The position numbers and the translations under genes were made by a program. DNA of 25,207 bases from Candidatus Onthoplasma faecigallinarum. GTDB taxonomy: Bacteria > Bacillota > Clostridia > Christensenellales > UBA1242. Location: the NCBI GenBank assembly GCA_018715225.1, contig DVMB01000029.1:1-25207 (forward strand), read 5' to 3'. The first letter of the stretch is position 1, and each line of letters opens with the position of its first letter. The notes beneath the pieces are model-generated. The model was given only the letters and a program-made list of their open reading frames with translations. It did no database searches and was not told the origin of the DNA. This document shows, one piece after another, positions 14,554-22,782 of the stretch.

Positions 14554-15397
14554 AGGTTTTTTATTCATCAACAAACCGAAAAATTGGACCAGTTTTGATG
14601 TCGTCAACAAGGTTAAACATCTACTGAAATTCAAGAAACTAGGACATCTAGGGACACTTGACCCTATGGCTACAGGTGTTTTGATCATAACTATCGGTAA
14701 AGCCACAAAATTGTTTGATTTCTTACAAAAAAAGAAAAAAACATATATAGCAAAATTCGAATTTGGGTATTCGACTGACACTTTGGATAGCACGGGGAGA
14801 GTTGTAGATAGGATAGATAAAATTCCTACTATTGAAGAGATCGAAAATGTGATACCTAAATTTATTGGCGAGATCAATCAAATTCCGCCCAAATATAGTG
14901 CAAAATCTATTGACGGCAAAAGAGCATACGATCTAGCAAGACAAAATATCGATTTTGAGTTAAAGCCAAAATTAGTCAACATTTATGACACAAAACTTTT
15001 AAAATATGAGAATAATGTCATGACAATGAAAATCATCTGTGGCAGTGGTACCTATATTCGTGCCATTGGTAGAGATATGGCAAACGCCTTGAATTCATGT
15101 GCCACTATGACCGAGTTAGTTAGGACAAATATCGGCAAAGTCTCAATAGACGATTGCCTCTCATTAGATAAATTGGACGAAAACAATATCCAAAATTTTA
15201 TTGTTCCAATCAATGAATTTTTAGATTGTCCAATATTAAATTTATCTATAAAAGATGGGCAAAAACTTCTAAACGGGCAGTCCGTTTTAGTAGATACTAA
15301 AGACGGGGAGTATAAATATAATCTTCATGATGATACACTTGCTTTGATAAAAGTTAGCGATTTTCGTGCAAAAATGATGATTTATTTAGGAGATTAG
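14540..15397 (+). CDS. truB: tRNA pseudouridine(55) synthase
   Basis: A 285-residue protein. It begins GFLFINKPKNWTSFDVVNKV, then carries the catalytic block LGHLGTLDPMATGVL with the nucleophilic Asp at residue 41. Further motifs are TYIAKFEFGYSTDTLDSTG, IPPKYSAKSIDGKRAYDLAR and CGSGTYIRAIGRDM. It isomerises U55 in the T-loop of elongator tRNAs. The start at 14540 was preferred to 14528 because GAGGA lies at the right distance. It overlaps rbfA by 14 bases. ribF, which usually follows truB, is absent. No terminator was found before the efp promoter, so readthrough into efp is possible. Confidence 0.96.
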   Translation: MTKNKGFLFINKPKNWTSFDVVNKVKHLLKFKKLGHLGTLDPMATGVLIITIGKATKLFDFLQKKKKTYIAKFEFGYSTDTLDSTGRVVDRIDKIPTIEEIENVIPKFIGEINQIPPKYSAKSIDGKRAYDLARQNIDFELKPKLVNIYDTKLLKYENNVMTMKIICGSGTYIRAIGRDMANALNSCATMTELVRTNIGKVSIDDCLSLDKLDENNIQNFIVPINEFLDCPILNLSIKDGQKLLNGQSVLVDTKDGEYKYNLHDDTLALIKVSDFRAKMMIYLGD

Positions 15398-15398
15398 A

Positions 15399-15427
15399 TT
15401 GGCAAACTTGAAATTTTATGTTATAAT
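15399..15427 (+). promoter_or_regulatory. Promoter of efp
   Basis: TTGGCA (15399-15404), a 17-base spacer, then TATAAT (15422-15427) preceded by TGT (extended -10). The start point should lie near 15434, followed by a short leader carrying AAAGGAG before the efp ATG. Confidence 0.82.
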
Positions 15428-15452
15428 ACTTTAAACGAATAAAGGAGAAATT

Positions 15453-16031
15453 ATGATTACTGCAGGAGATATTAGAAAGGGGGTTATTTTTGATGATGGT
15501 TCATCTACAGACCCTAAAAAACCAAGTTTATATTTAGTTGTTGATTTCCAACATGTAAAACCAGGAAAAGGTGCCGCTTTTGTGCGTACAACTTTAAAGA
15601 ATGTATTGACAGGCAAAGTCATTGAAAGAACTTACAATCCATCCGAAAAAATAAATGACATTTCTATTGAAAGAAAAGAAATGATGTATCTTTACAACGA
15701 AGGTGGTCTATATTATTTCATGGATAATGAGACATATGATCAAATTCCTTTCAATTACGAGACGGTGAAAGACGCATTGAACTTTGTTGTAGAGAACACA
15801 AATTGTAATGTACAATTTTATAACGGACAACCTATCAGTGTTGAACCACCTATCTTTGTTGAATTGACTATCAAAAAGACTGAACCTGGTGTTAGAGGAG
15901 ATACAGTCAAGACTGGTGGTAAACCCGCTACATTGGAGACTGGGTATACTATCCAAGTTCCACTTTTTGTCAATGAAGGGGATAGAGTTCGTGTTGATAC
16001 ACGTACTGGCGAATATATGGAAAGATTATAA
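15453..16031 (+). CDS. efp: Elongation factor P
   Basis: A 192-residue protein with the three beta-barrel domains of EF-P. The tip loop HVKPGKGAAFVR carries the lysine (K39) that reaches the peptidyl-transferase centre. Near the end comes the family signature region KPATLETGYTIQVPLFVNEGD, with GEYMER close to the stop. EF-P rescues ribosomes stalled on polyproline. Compared with the remembered Bacillus sequence (185 residues) there is an insertion of about 7 residues in the first domain (DGSSTDPKKPS) just before the tip strand. It has its own promoter and AAAGGAG site and is followed by a terminator. The neighbourhood efp then spoIIIA is as in Bacillus. Confidence 0.97.
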   Translation: MITAGDIRKGVIFDDGSSTDPKKPSLYLVVDFQHVKPGKGAAFVRTTLKNVLTGKVIERTYNPSEKINDISIERKEMMYLYNEGGLYYFMDNETYDQIPFNYETVKDALNFVVENTNCNVQFYNGQPISVEPPIFVELTIKKTEPGVRGDTVKTGGKPATLETGYTIQVPLFVNEGDRVRVDTRTGEYMERL

Positions 16032-16084
16032 TATTTTGTCTAATTATAATAGGAAAAATTAAATACAAATTTTGTTTTAAAGTC

Positions 16085-16119
16085 GAAAAATCAGTACTCT
16101 TGCAGTATTGATTTTTTTT
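16085..16119 (+). terminator. Intrinsic terminator after efp
   Basis: An 11-pair stem of AAATCAGTACT with AGTATTGATTT (one G-U) around the loop CTTGC is followed by eight T. It separates efp from the spoIIIA operon. Confidence 0.88.
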
Positions 16120-16155
16120 ATGTATTTTACAAAAAACTTTTTAATACCTTTATGT

Positions 16156-17061
16156 ATGTTAAAGGATTATTTGGATAGAGAAATATACAACGCAATAGTA
16201 AAATCTTTCAGTTTCAACGACATAACTGAAATTCGCATGCGTGCGAATGAAAATTTGATTATCGTAGTTAAAAACAAAAAATTTTACCTTAAAGATAGTC
16301 AAGGCGAATTCATAAAAGCCAACACCAACACTATTGAAAATTTCATAAAAAAAGCAAGTGAAAATTCTATTTACGCATTTAATGACAGCATAGTAAATGG
16401 CTATATTACCTTGCCAAAAGGTATCCGTGTGGGGCTATGCGGAAATATTGTAACTGATGACGAAAAAATAGTTACTATAAAAGAATTTCAAGCCATAAAC
16501 ATACGTATACCTCATTTTATTAAAAATTGTAGCCTATCAGCTTTTGATCTCATAGTGAATGGCGAAGAAATAAAAAACACTCTTGTAATATCTCCGCCAG
16601 GAGCAGGGAAAACGACATTTATTAGAGATTTGATATATCAAATAAACCAACACAATATCCCCAAAAATATTTTGATTGCGGATGAGAGGAGTGAGATATG
16701 TTCGGTAGTTAATGGCGAACCAAACGTCGACCTAGGTGGCTTTTGCGATATATATTCAAATTGCTCAAAAAAATTTGCCTTCAAAAATGGAATCAGGAGC
16801 ATGCGACCAGACGTCATTGTAACAGATGAAATTGACTTAGAGCGAGATCTAGAATACATAATTGAGGCAATCAATTCGGGCGTAAATATAATAGCAACAA
16901 TACATGCAAAAGATCTAAATCAACTAAAAAAGAAAAAAAACTTTGACACAATACTTGATGAAAAATTCTTTTCTAGATTTGTCGTACTGTCTAGTGACGA
17001 GGGTCCAGGAACTCTCTTAGGAGTATATGACGAAAAATTGAATTGTATATATTGTAGGTGA
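16156..17061 (+). CDS. spoIIIAA: Stage III sporulation ATPase SpoIIIAA
   Basis: A 301-residue secretion-type ATPase. Walker A is SPPGAGKTT (K152) and Walker B is DVIVTDE (219-225). Typical neighbours are EIRMRANENLI near the start, YAFNDSIVNGYITLPKGIRVG, and ADERSEICSV after the P-loop. It powers or assembles the SpoIIIA-SpoIIQ channel from the mother cell. Longer in-frame starts at 16108 and 16120 lie in or at the efp terminator T tract, so ATG 16156 was chosen, although it lacks a ribosome site. A mother-cell sigma-E promoter is expected; TGTATTT (16121-16127) and AATACCTT (16143-16150) are only a weak candidate, and would again put transcription start at the ATG. Confidence 0.93.
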   Translation: MLKDYLDREIYNAIVKSFSFNDITEIRMRANENLIIVVKNKKFYLKDSQGEFIKANTNTIENFIKKASENSIYAFNDSIVNGYITLPKGIRVGLCGNIVTDDEKIVTIKEFQAINIRIPHFIKNCSLSAFDLIVNGEEIKNTLVISPPGAGKTTFIRDLIYQINQHNIPKNILIADERSEICSVVNGEPNVDLGGFCDIYSNCSKKFAFKNGIRSMRPDVIVTDEIDLERDLEYIIEAINSGVNIIATIHAKDLNQLKKKKNFDTILDEKFFSRFVVLSSDEGPGTLLGVYDEKLNCIYCR

Positions 17062-17063
17062 TT

Positions 17064-17540
17064 ATGATCAAGTGGATATTAATAGTTGTTTTAATAGCAG
17101 TTATAATGCTGATTGCCTATTCGGTGAGTGAACAATATAAGGATAGATATGATTTCTATAACAATCTAAAAATGTTTTTAAATCAATTCAAGATAAATAT
17201 ATCCTTTCGACAGGAAAAAATAAATAATTTTCTAAACAGCATTACCCCTAAAAAACAATTTAAGTGCTTTATAGAGGAATACAAAAAATACTTATCGACT
17301 GGAGAACTCAACTTAGACAATGTGAAAGTCTTAGAAGATGAGGACAAGGTAATCTTAAATGATATTGTAAAAAACATAGGAAAATATGATGCGAAAAATG
17401 AAGTACAGCAATTAGATACATTCTTATTGACTGTCGATACTAGACTCAGCAAAGCACTTGAAGATAAAAATAAATTGTGTCCTATGATTATAAAATTGGC
17501 ACTATTGTTCGCAATTGGTCTAAGCATTTTGTTGATTTGA
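17064..17540 (+). CDS. spoIIIAB: Stage III sporulation protein SpoIIIAB
   Basis: A 158-residue protein with an N-terminal membrane helix (IKWILIVVLIAVIMLIAYSVSE) and a second hydrophobic stretch at the very end (KLALLFAIGLSILLI). The middle is helical and includes LNQFKINISFRQEKIN, as in SpoIIIAB, whose cytoplasmic helical fold resembles type II secretion GspF-like proteins. An upstream in-frame GTG at 17058 overlaps the spoIIIAA stop; ATG 17064, preceded by AGGTG, is preferred. The identity rests on position in the operon plus size and topology. Confidence 0.85.
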   Translation: MIKWILIVVLIAVIMLIAYSVSEQYKDRYDFYNNLKMFLNQFKINISFRQEKINNFLNSITPKKQFKCFIEEYKKYLSTGELNLDNVKVLEDEDKVILNDIVKNIGKYDAKNEVQQLDTFLLTVDTRLSKALEDKNKLCPMIIKLALLFAIGLSILLI

Positions 17541-17550
17541 AGGAGAAAAT

Positions 17551-17739
17551 ATGGAAATAATTTTCAAACTAGCAGGAATTGGATTGATAACATCAATTGT
17601 CAATCAAATCTTAAAATATTGTGGCAAAGAAGAGATCGCCTCCATCACAACATTGGCTGGCTTAATTATAAGTTTGTTGATGGTGCTTGATTTGATTCAA
17701 AGTCTTTTTGATACGGTAAAATCCTTATTTATATTTTAG
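17551..17739 (+). CDS. spoIIIAC: Stage III sporulation protein SpoIIIAC
   Basis: A 62-residue protein made of two membrane helices (IIFKLAGIGLITSIVNQIL and IASITTLAGLIISLLMVLDL) joined by a short polar KYCGKEE turn. This is the standard length and topology of SpoIIIAC. It has a strong AAGGAG site. It belongs to the membrane part of the channel apparatus between mother cell and forespore. Confidence 0.92.
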   Translation: MEIIFKLAGIGLITSIVNQILKYCGKEEIASITTLAGLIISLLMVLDLIQSLFDTVKSLFIF

Positions 17740-17746
17740 GTAAGAT

Positions 17747-18133
17747 ATGGTAGAATTATTGAAGATTTTGGCAGTCGCTATAGTAACCGTCTTTGCGCAT
17801 ATGCTAGTAAAACAGACAAAACCAGAAATAGCCATGATAATTTCTATAGCGGGAAGTGTATTAATAATTGTGATGGCAGTGGACGCACTAAACTCTGTCA
17901 TATCTTCTTTTTATCAAATATTTGAGACAACTGGAGTGGATACGACTCTCTTGACTCCTTTGTTTAAAATCATTGCGATAGGTTATATCACAGAATTTGG
18001 AGCAAATATATGTTTGGATGCTGGAGCGAGCAGTGTTGCTGACAAAGTCCTCTTTGCAGGGAAGTTGATAATACTGCTGGTAGCACTGCCAATTGTTACG
18101 ACAGTGATTGATATGGTGGTGGCGTTGTTATGA
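17747..18133 (+). CDS. spoIIIAD: Stage III sporulation protein SpoIIIAD
   Basis: A 128-residue protein with about four hydrophobic segments. The conserved block TPLFKIIAIGYITEFGANIC, then LDAGASSVADKVLFAGKLII, is typical of SpoIIIAD, a paralogue of SpoIIIAC. Its TGA stop overlaps the spoIIIAE start (ATGATG), indicating coupled translation. Confidence 0.93.
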   Translation: MVELLKILAVAIVTVFAHMLVKQTKPEIAMIISIAGSVLIIVMAVDALNSVISSFYQIFETTGVDTTLLTPLFKIIAIGYITEFGANICLDAGASSVADKVLFAGKLIILLVALPIVTTVIDMVVALL

Positions 18134-19347
18134 TGAAATTAAAAAAAATTAAAGACAACAAAATCACAATCATTGCGATGGTAATACTTATATCACTTTT
18201 GTCAATCTTATCGCCAATGCAAACTTTTTGTGCAGACACGGATATTGTTGAGATCAGCGAAGATCTAAACAACACAATTATAGATGAACTGGACGAGATT
18301 GATTTTTCTGGACTAAACGAGGTCATAGTTGAATTTCAAAACAACAATTTGAACATCTTCTCTATAGACAATATAAAAAGTAAAATTTATTCAATTATCT
18401 CTGGAGAAAATGCGATAAGTTATTCTTCATTTTTTGCTAGCATTTTTTCAATCTTTTTAGATTTAGTATTAAAATATCTACCAATGTTATCATTAATAAT
18501 TGCAATAGGTGTGATAAGTAATTTGCTGTCCGGTATCAAAAGTAAATTCAACGAAAAATCTACCTCCAGCCTGATTCATCTGGTTTGTTTTTTAGCAGTC
18601 GTCATACTGATGATCAGCATGATAACAAATCTGTCTAGCGTCAGTAGCAACTCGATAAATAACATGGTAGGGCAGATGAATGCGTTGTTCCCTATATTGT
18701 TAACTCTCATGGTAGGAATTGGTGCCAATGCTAGTGTCAGCGTTTTTCAACCTATAGTGGCGATTATCTCTACATATGTGGCAGATTTTTTCACTTACCT
18801 TATTTTGCCTCTGTTTATGGTAAGTTTTGTGTTCAATATAATTACAAATCTATCCGACAATATCAAATTGGACAAATTCAGTTCGTTTATCTCCAGTTTA
18901 TTCAAATGGTGTGTAGGGCTTGTGTTTACTTTGTTCTTTGCTGTATTCACTATCCAAGGAATATCTGCTGGAACATTCGATAGTTTAAGCATCAGGACGA
19001 CCAAATACACTATTAAAAGTTATATTCCAATTATGGGCGGGTATTTGTCCGACGGCATGGATCTAATTTTATCTAGCACCATATTGATAAAAAATGCGGT
19101 TGGACTAGTTGGAGTTTTGATGATAATCACAACAATACTTTCTCCTTTACTGGAAATCGTGGTGTTCAGTTTGCTATTAAAATTGGTTTCAGCAATTCTT
19201 CAGCCTATGGGAAATAATAAAACTTCTAATTTTTTGATGTCGACATCTAAGTCCATCACAATGCTTTCCACTTGCATCATTGCAGTGGGATTCATGTATT
19301 TAATATCAATAGGACTTGTCATGACGACATCTAATGTGGTGATGTGA
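18130..19347 (+). CDS. spoIIIAE: Stage III sporulation protein SpoIIIAE
   Basis: A 405-residue polytopic membrane protein of typical length. It begins with a signal-peptide-like segment (IIAMVILISLLSILSPMQTF then CADT), followed by a soluble region of about 90 residues and then six to eight membrane helices. FTIQGISAGTFDSLSIRTTK and IPIMGGYLSDGMDLILSST match blocks conserved in the family. It is thought to be a permease-like core of the SpoIIIA channel. The ATG at 18133 is an equally possible start. The stop is TGA. Confidence 0.93.
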   Translation: MMKLKKIKDNKITIIAMVILISLLSILSPMQTFCADTDIVEISEDLNNTIIDELDEIDFSGLNEVIVEFQNNNLNIFSIDNIKSKIYSIISGENAISYSSFFASIFSIFLDLVLKYLPMLSLIIAIGVISNLLSGIKSKFNEKSTSSLIHLVCFLAVVILMISMITNLSSVSSNSINNMVGQMNALFPILLTLMVGIGANASVSVFQPIVAIISTYVADFFTYLILPLFMVSFVFNIITNLSDNIKLDKFSSFISSLFKWCVGLVFTLFFAVFTIQGISAGTFDSLSIRTTKYTIKSYIPIMGGYLSDGMDLILSSTILIKNAVGLVGVLMIITTILSPLLEIVVFSLLLKLVSAILQPMGNNKTSNFLMSTSKSITMLSTCIIAVGFMYLISIGLVMTTSNVVM

Positions 19348-19348
19348 T

Positions 19349-19822
19349 ATGGCAGGATATATTTTAAGTATTTTAGGAATAGTTATTGCTGGGATAATTA
19401 TAGATATAATTGTCCCGAGCGGTAATATCAATAAGTATATCAAAAGCATTTACGCCATTTTTGTGGTGGCGGTGATATTAAGTCCATTGATAAATTATTT
19501 GAGCAAAGAACATGATTTGACACTACACTACGATGATTATCAAGTCAGTGAACAACTATTAAACTACATTTCAAAACAAAAAGTCACATCACTAGAACAA
19601 GAGATCGAAAATACGCTCAATGAAGATGGATTTAGCAATGTCGACATAAAAATAAATTATTCTATAGAAAATAACGAATTGTCGCTAAATTCTTGTACTG
19701 TAAATTTGCAAAATTTGGTCATTGTTGCGGACAAGCAGCATATAAATAAGTATGAGTTCATTATTGAAGTTGTGGAAGAACATACAAATTTGACAGAAGA
19801 GGTGATTATATTCTATGAGTGA
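19349..19822 (+). CDS. spoIIIAF: Stage III sporulation protein SpoIIIAF
   Basis: A 157-residue protein with two membrane helices at the N-terminus (YILSILGIVIAGIIIDIIVP and YAIFVVAVILSPLINYL) around the conserved PSGNINKYIKSIYA loop. An extracytoplasmic domain of about 95 residues follows, with a beta-alpha-beta pattern like the ring-building motif of secretion systems. It begins one base after the spoIIIAE stop and overlaps spoIIIAG by 8 bases. Confidence 0.9.
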   Translation: MAGYILSILGIVIAGIIIDIIVPSGNINKYIKSIYAIFVVAVILSPLINYLSKEHDLTLHYDDYQVSEQLLNYISKQKVTSLEQEIENTLNEDGFSNVDIKINYSIENNELSLNSCTVNLQNLVIVADKQHINKYEFIIEVVEEHTNLTEEVIIFYE

Positions 19823-20264
19823 GAATGAAAAAAAATCAGGTTTCAAATGGCTAGAAAAGCTAAAAAAGATCAAACATATAGAAGTCTATATAGCCATAAT
19901 CTTCGTCGTAATATTGTTGCTTATCTACATGTCAAATTTTGCTGGCAGTAATTCAAGCGATGACACGACAACAACAAATGAATTGTCAATAACAACCTAT
20001 GTAAACAATCTAGAGACAAATTTGGAGAATATTTTATCCAATATTGGAGGTGTGTCAAATGTTAAAGTCATGATAACATTAGATATGAACCAAGCGACTG
20101 TATCAAACTCCCAAATAGTTTTGAACGATTTTCCGGCAATTAAAGGAGTCATTGTTACAGCAAAAGGGGTAAATGACACTTCAACTAAGTTGAAAGTATT
20201 ACACGCAGTGGAAGCAGTTCTTGACATTACAAACGGAAGTATCGAAATTTTATCAAGTGATTAG
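19815..20264 (+). CDS. spoIIIAG: Stage III sporulation protein SpoIIIAG
   Basis: A 149-residue protein with a short basic cytoplasmic start, one membrane helix (VYIAIIFVVILLLIYM) and a domain containing LENILSNIGGVSNVKVMITLD and FPAIKGVIVTAKG. These match the ring-building domain of SpoIIIAG, which in Bacillus forms a large 30-fold ring in the intermembrane space. At 149 residues it is shorter than the Bacillus protein (about 229), mainly between helix and ring domain and at its beta-insertion. Confidence 0.92.
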   Translation: MSENEKKSGFKWLEKLKKIKHIEVYIAIIFVVILLLIYMSNFAGSNSSDDTTTTNELSITTYVNNLETNLENILSNIGGVSNVKVMITLDMNQATVSNSQIVLNDFPAIKGVIVTAKGVNDTSTKLKVLHAVEAVLDITNGSIEILSSD

Positions 20265-20272
20265 GAGGATAT

Positions 20273-20761
20273 ATGAAAACATTATCAAAAAAGAAAAAAA
20301 TTATTATTTTATCTGTTATGATTGCTCTCTTATTAGTTACAGGGTATGTCAATGTCGCTTTGAATAGCACAATATCCGACGGCCTGTCTACAGAGACAAA
20401 TGCCAGTGCGAGTGCCAATTTTTATACATCGTATAGGACAGAAAGAGAGGCTACTAGAACTCAAGAAATACAATTCTATGACTCAATAATTGCCAGCACA
20501 ACTTCTAGCGACGAAGCAAAGCAAGAAGCAGAAGCAAACAAACTGGCTTTGATTACTCAAATGGAAAAAGAACTTGTTACCGAAGGCATAATTCGTGGCA
20601 AAGGTTTTGAAGACGCTATCGTTACATCTAGCAGTTCAAATGTCAATGTCTTTATCAAATGTGCTGAATTGACGTCCAGTGAAGTTGCTCAAATTACCTC
20701 TGTGGTAACTGAACAGTTAGGGGTAGAGATAGATAAAGTTATTATTATACCGTCAGAATAA
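20273..20761 (+). CDS. spoIIIAH: Stage III sporulation protein SpoIIIAH
   Basis: A 162-residue protein: basic start KTLSKKKK, one membrane helix (IIILSVMIALLLVTGYVNVAL), a Thr/Ser-rich helix region (EREATRTQEIQFYDSI), then a YscJ/FliF-like ring domain (EGIIRGKGFEDAIVTSSSSN and CAELTSSEVAQITSVV). It pairs with forespore SpoIIQ across the septum. SpoIIQ is not in this window. The AGGAGG site is strong. It is the last spoIIIA gene, and no terminator was seen before the asp23 promoter. Confidence 0.93.
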   Translation: MKTLSKKKKIIILSVMIALLLVTGYVNVALNSTISDGLSTETNASASANFYTSYRTEREATRTQEIQFYDSIIASTTSSDEAKQEAEANKLALITQMEKELVTEGIIRGKGFEDAIVTSSSSNVNVFIKCAELTSSEVAQITSVVTEQLGVEIDKVIIIPSE

Positions 20762-20790
20762 TTGCTAAAAAATATTTGATATGGTATAAT
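20762..20790 (+). promoter_or_regulatory. Promoter of asp23-nusB-xseA-xseB-proS
   Basis: TTGCTA (20762-20767), a 17-base spacer, then TATAAT (20785-20790) preceded by TGG (extended -10). The -35 begins directly after the spoIIIAH stop codon. It gives this housekeeping operon a vegetative promoter independent of sporulation transcription. The leader is short, with GAGGATG before ATG 20812. Confidence 0.8.
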
Positions 20791-20811
20791 ACATACGAAG
20801 AGGATGAAATT

Positions 20812-21171
20812 ATGGCACAAATAAAAAAGATCAATGGCGAGACAAACACTTATGTGAACAAAAACATGGTTGTTTCAATAGTTAGCCTTGCTACAAAAGA
20901 AATTCAAGGCGTAATCGACGTATACCAACCGACAAAACTATCAATCAAACGTCTATTCAATAGAAATGTAGGCAAAGGGGTTAGAATTAAATATACGAAA
21001 TTGGGCATATTGATTGATATTTATATTATTGTCGACACTGAATGTGAAGTGAATGATGTCGTATTTAAGATACAGCAAAATGTAAAAAATAGTATTACTT
21101 CACTTCTACCTATCAAAATCAAAGCCATCAATGTTCATATTATGGACGCTGAAAAGAAAGATTCTCTCTAA
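20812..21171 (+). CDS. Asp23/Gls24 family protein (YqhY-like)
   Basis: A 119-residue protein. The family pattern is VSIVSLATKEIQGVIDVY, then IKYTKLGILIDIYIIVDTECEVNDVVFKIQQNVKNSI (split here for reading) and IKAINVHIMDAE. Asp23 proteins include the Bacillus YqhY, which lies next to accB/accC and has been linked to control of acetyl-CoA carboxylase; here accBC are absent between spoIIIAH and this gene. The frame opens at 20776, but that ATG lies within the promoter, so ATG 20812 with GAGGA is taken. Confidence 0.93.
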   Translation: MAQIKKINGETNTYVNKNMVVSIVSLATKEIQGVIDVYQPTKLSIKRLFNRNVGKGVRIKYTKLGILIDIYIIVDTECEVNDVVFKIQQNVKNSITSLLPIKIKAINVHIMDAEKKDSL

Positions 21172-21187
21172 TATAGAGAGAGTTTTT
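21163..21187 (+). terminator. Hairpin between asp23 and nusB, possible attenuator
   Basis: TCTCTCTA (21163-21170) pairs perfectly with TAGAGAGA (21174-21181) around ATA, followed by GTTTTT. The stem covers the asp23 stop codon, so a terminating ribosome would disrupt it. The T tract is short (five), so partial termination seems likely. Confidence 0.6.
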
Positions 21188-21205
21188 GTCATTTAGGAGA
21201 ACAAT

Positions 21206-21583
21206 ATGAAAAGATCTACGATGAGAGAATTAGCATTCAAAACAATATATTCCAAATTTTTTAATCCAGCAGAAGATGAGACGGACAAAATCTTTGACAA
21301 AGCGGACAAAGATAGTCTTGAGTTTACATCAAATATATTAAAGAATTTTGCTTCTCATTACGATGAAATCAATGAAATAATATCAAAAAATTTAAAAGGT
21401 TATACAGTAGATAGACTATTTAAAATAGACCTTGCTATCATCATAGTTGCAGTAATAGAACTCAAATATTTAAAGAATCCAAAAGAAGTGGTTATCAATG
21501 AAGCCATAGAATTGGCTAAAAAATATTCCACTGACAAGAGTCCAAAATTTATCAATGGGCTACTTGCCGATATTGTGAAATAA
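21206..21583 (+). CDS. nusB: Transcription antitermination factor NusB
   Basis: A 125-residue all-helical protein. Typical features are the start RSTMRELAFKTIYS, VDRLFKIDLAIIIVAVIELK and the C-terminal KYSTDKSPKFINGLLADIV, close to the family form FVNGVLd. NusB with S10 (NusE) binds boxA RNA in rRNA leaders. It has a TTTAGGAG site and its stop overlaps the xseA start (TAATG). folD, usually next, is absent. Confidence 0.96.
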   Translation: MKRSTMRELAFKTIYSKFFNPAEDETDKIFDKADKDSLEFTSNILKNFASHYDEINEIISKNLKGYTVDRLFKIDLAIIIVAVIELKYLKNPKEVVINEAIELAKKYSTDKSPKFINGLLADIVK

Positions 21584-22782
21584 TGAAAGTTTTTACAGTA
21601 AGTCAAATTAATAGGATAATAAAAGATTTAATAGACAATGAAATTATATTAGAAGATATTAATGTTACTGGGGAATTGTCTAGTTTTTCTATCACTAGAA
21701 ATATTGCATATTTTACATTGAAAGATAATGACAATCTACTTTCGTGTGTGCAGTTTAATTGCAAGACCGAATTCAAAATAGGCGACATGGTGCAATGCCG
21801 AGGAAATATCAAGTATTATCCAAAGGGTGGAAAATTGACTTTCAACGTCTTGACTATAGAATCTATAGGACAGGGCGAATTGTACCAACAATTCTTGAAA
21901 TTAAAACAAAAGTTAGAGCAAGAAGGTCTGTTCGCTGAATCTAATAAGATTCCTATACCTAAATTTGTCAATTCAATTGGCGTCGTAACGAGTAAAACTG
22001 GGGCGGTACTGCAAGATATAAAAAACATTGCATCCAGAAGAAATCCTAACTTGGATATTTATGTCTATGATGCTCAAGTTCAGGGAAATTTTGCAGTGCA
22101 ACAAATAATAGAGGGGATAACTTATTTCGACAACCTAACTGATGTCGATGTAATAATTGTTGCTCGTGGTGGCGGAAGCATAGAAGACCTAGCTCCGTTT
22201 AATGACGAAAATTTAGCAAGAATCGCTTATATATGTAACAAACCATTGATAAGTGCAGTAGGGCACGAGACCGATTTTACCATTTTAGATTTTGTAGCAG
22301 ACTTGAGAGCCCCGACCCCAAGTGCGGCAGCAGAACTTGTAACATACGACTATCTTGATATTATTCAAACAATTCGAGACCTAAAAAATAAGATGGACAC
22401 GTCGATTTCAAGTTACATCGATTCTATCCAAAATAGTATTGATTACCTTAGTCTTCATATTGAAAACAATATAAACTCAGTAGTGAGTGACGAATTGCTG
22501 TATGTTAATGATTTAATTAGTTCGATTGAGACAAACGTCAATAAAAAAATAGAAAATACTACATATAGTGTGAATATTCTATTGAACACACTGGATAAAT
22601 TGAATCCTATACGATTGCTTAGACAGGGATATGCAGTTATTGACAAAGATAATGAGCCTATAGATAGTAGCAATTTAGCAGTTCATGACATGATAGATAT
22701 ACATACTTACGACTCAAAAATAAGAGCGGAAATTTTGGCAATAGAAAAGGAGAAAAAAGAAAATGTTAGAGCAAAACATTAA
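21583..22782 (+). CDS. xseA: Exodeoxyribonuclease VII large subunit
   Basis: A 399-residue protein. The N-terminal OB domain (about 1-100) includes VTGELSSFSITRNIAYFTLKD. The catalytic core has IGVVTSKTGAVLQDI, VIIVARGGGSIEDLAPFNDE and ISAVGHETDFTI, then the conserved RAPTPSAAAEL. A long coiled coil follows (about 260-340), and then the typical LNPIRLLRQGYAVI. With XseB it degrades single-stranded DNA from both ends to short oligonucleotides. The gene shares one base with nusB and overlaps xseB by 20 bases. Confidence 0.97.
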   Translation: MKVFTVSQINRIIKDLIDNEIILEDINVTGELSSFSITRNIAYFTLKDNDNLLSCVQFNCKTEFKIGDMVQCRGNIKYYPKGGKLTFNVLTIESIGQGELYQQFLKLKQKLEQEGLFAESNKIPIPKFVNSIGVVTSKTGAVLQDIKNIASRRNPNLDIYVYDAQVQGNFAVQQIIEGITYFDNLTDVDVIIVARGGGSIEDLAPFNDENLARIAYICNKPLISAVGHETDFTILDFVADLRAPTPSAAAELVTYDYLDIIQTIRDLKNKMDTSISSYIDSIQNSIDYLSLHIENNINSVVSDELLYVNDLISSIETNVNKKIENTTYSVNILLNTLDKLNPIRLLRQGYAVIDKDNEPIDSSNLAVHDMIDIHTYDSKIRAEILAIEKEKKENVRAKH

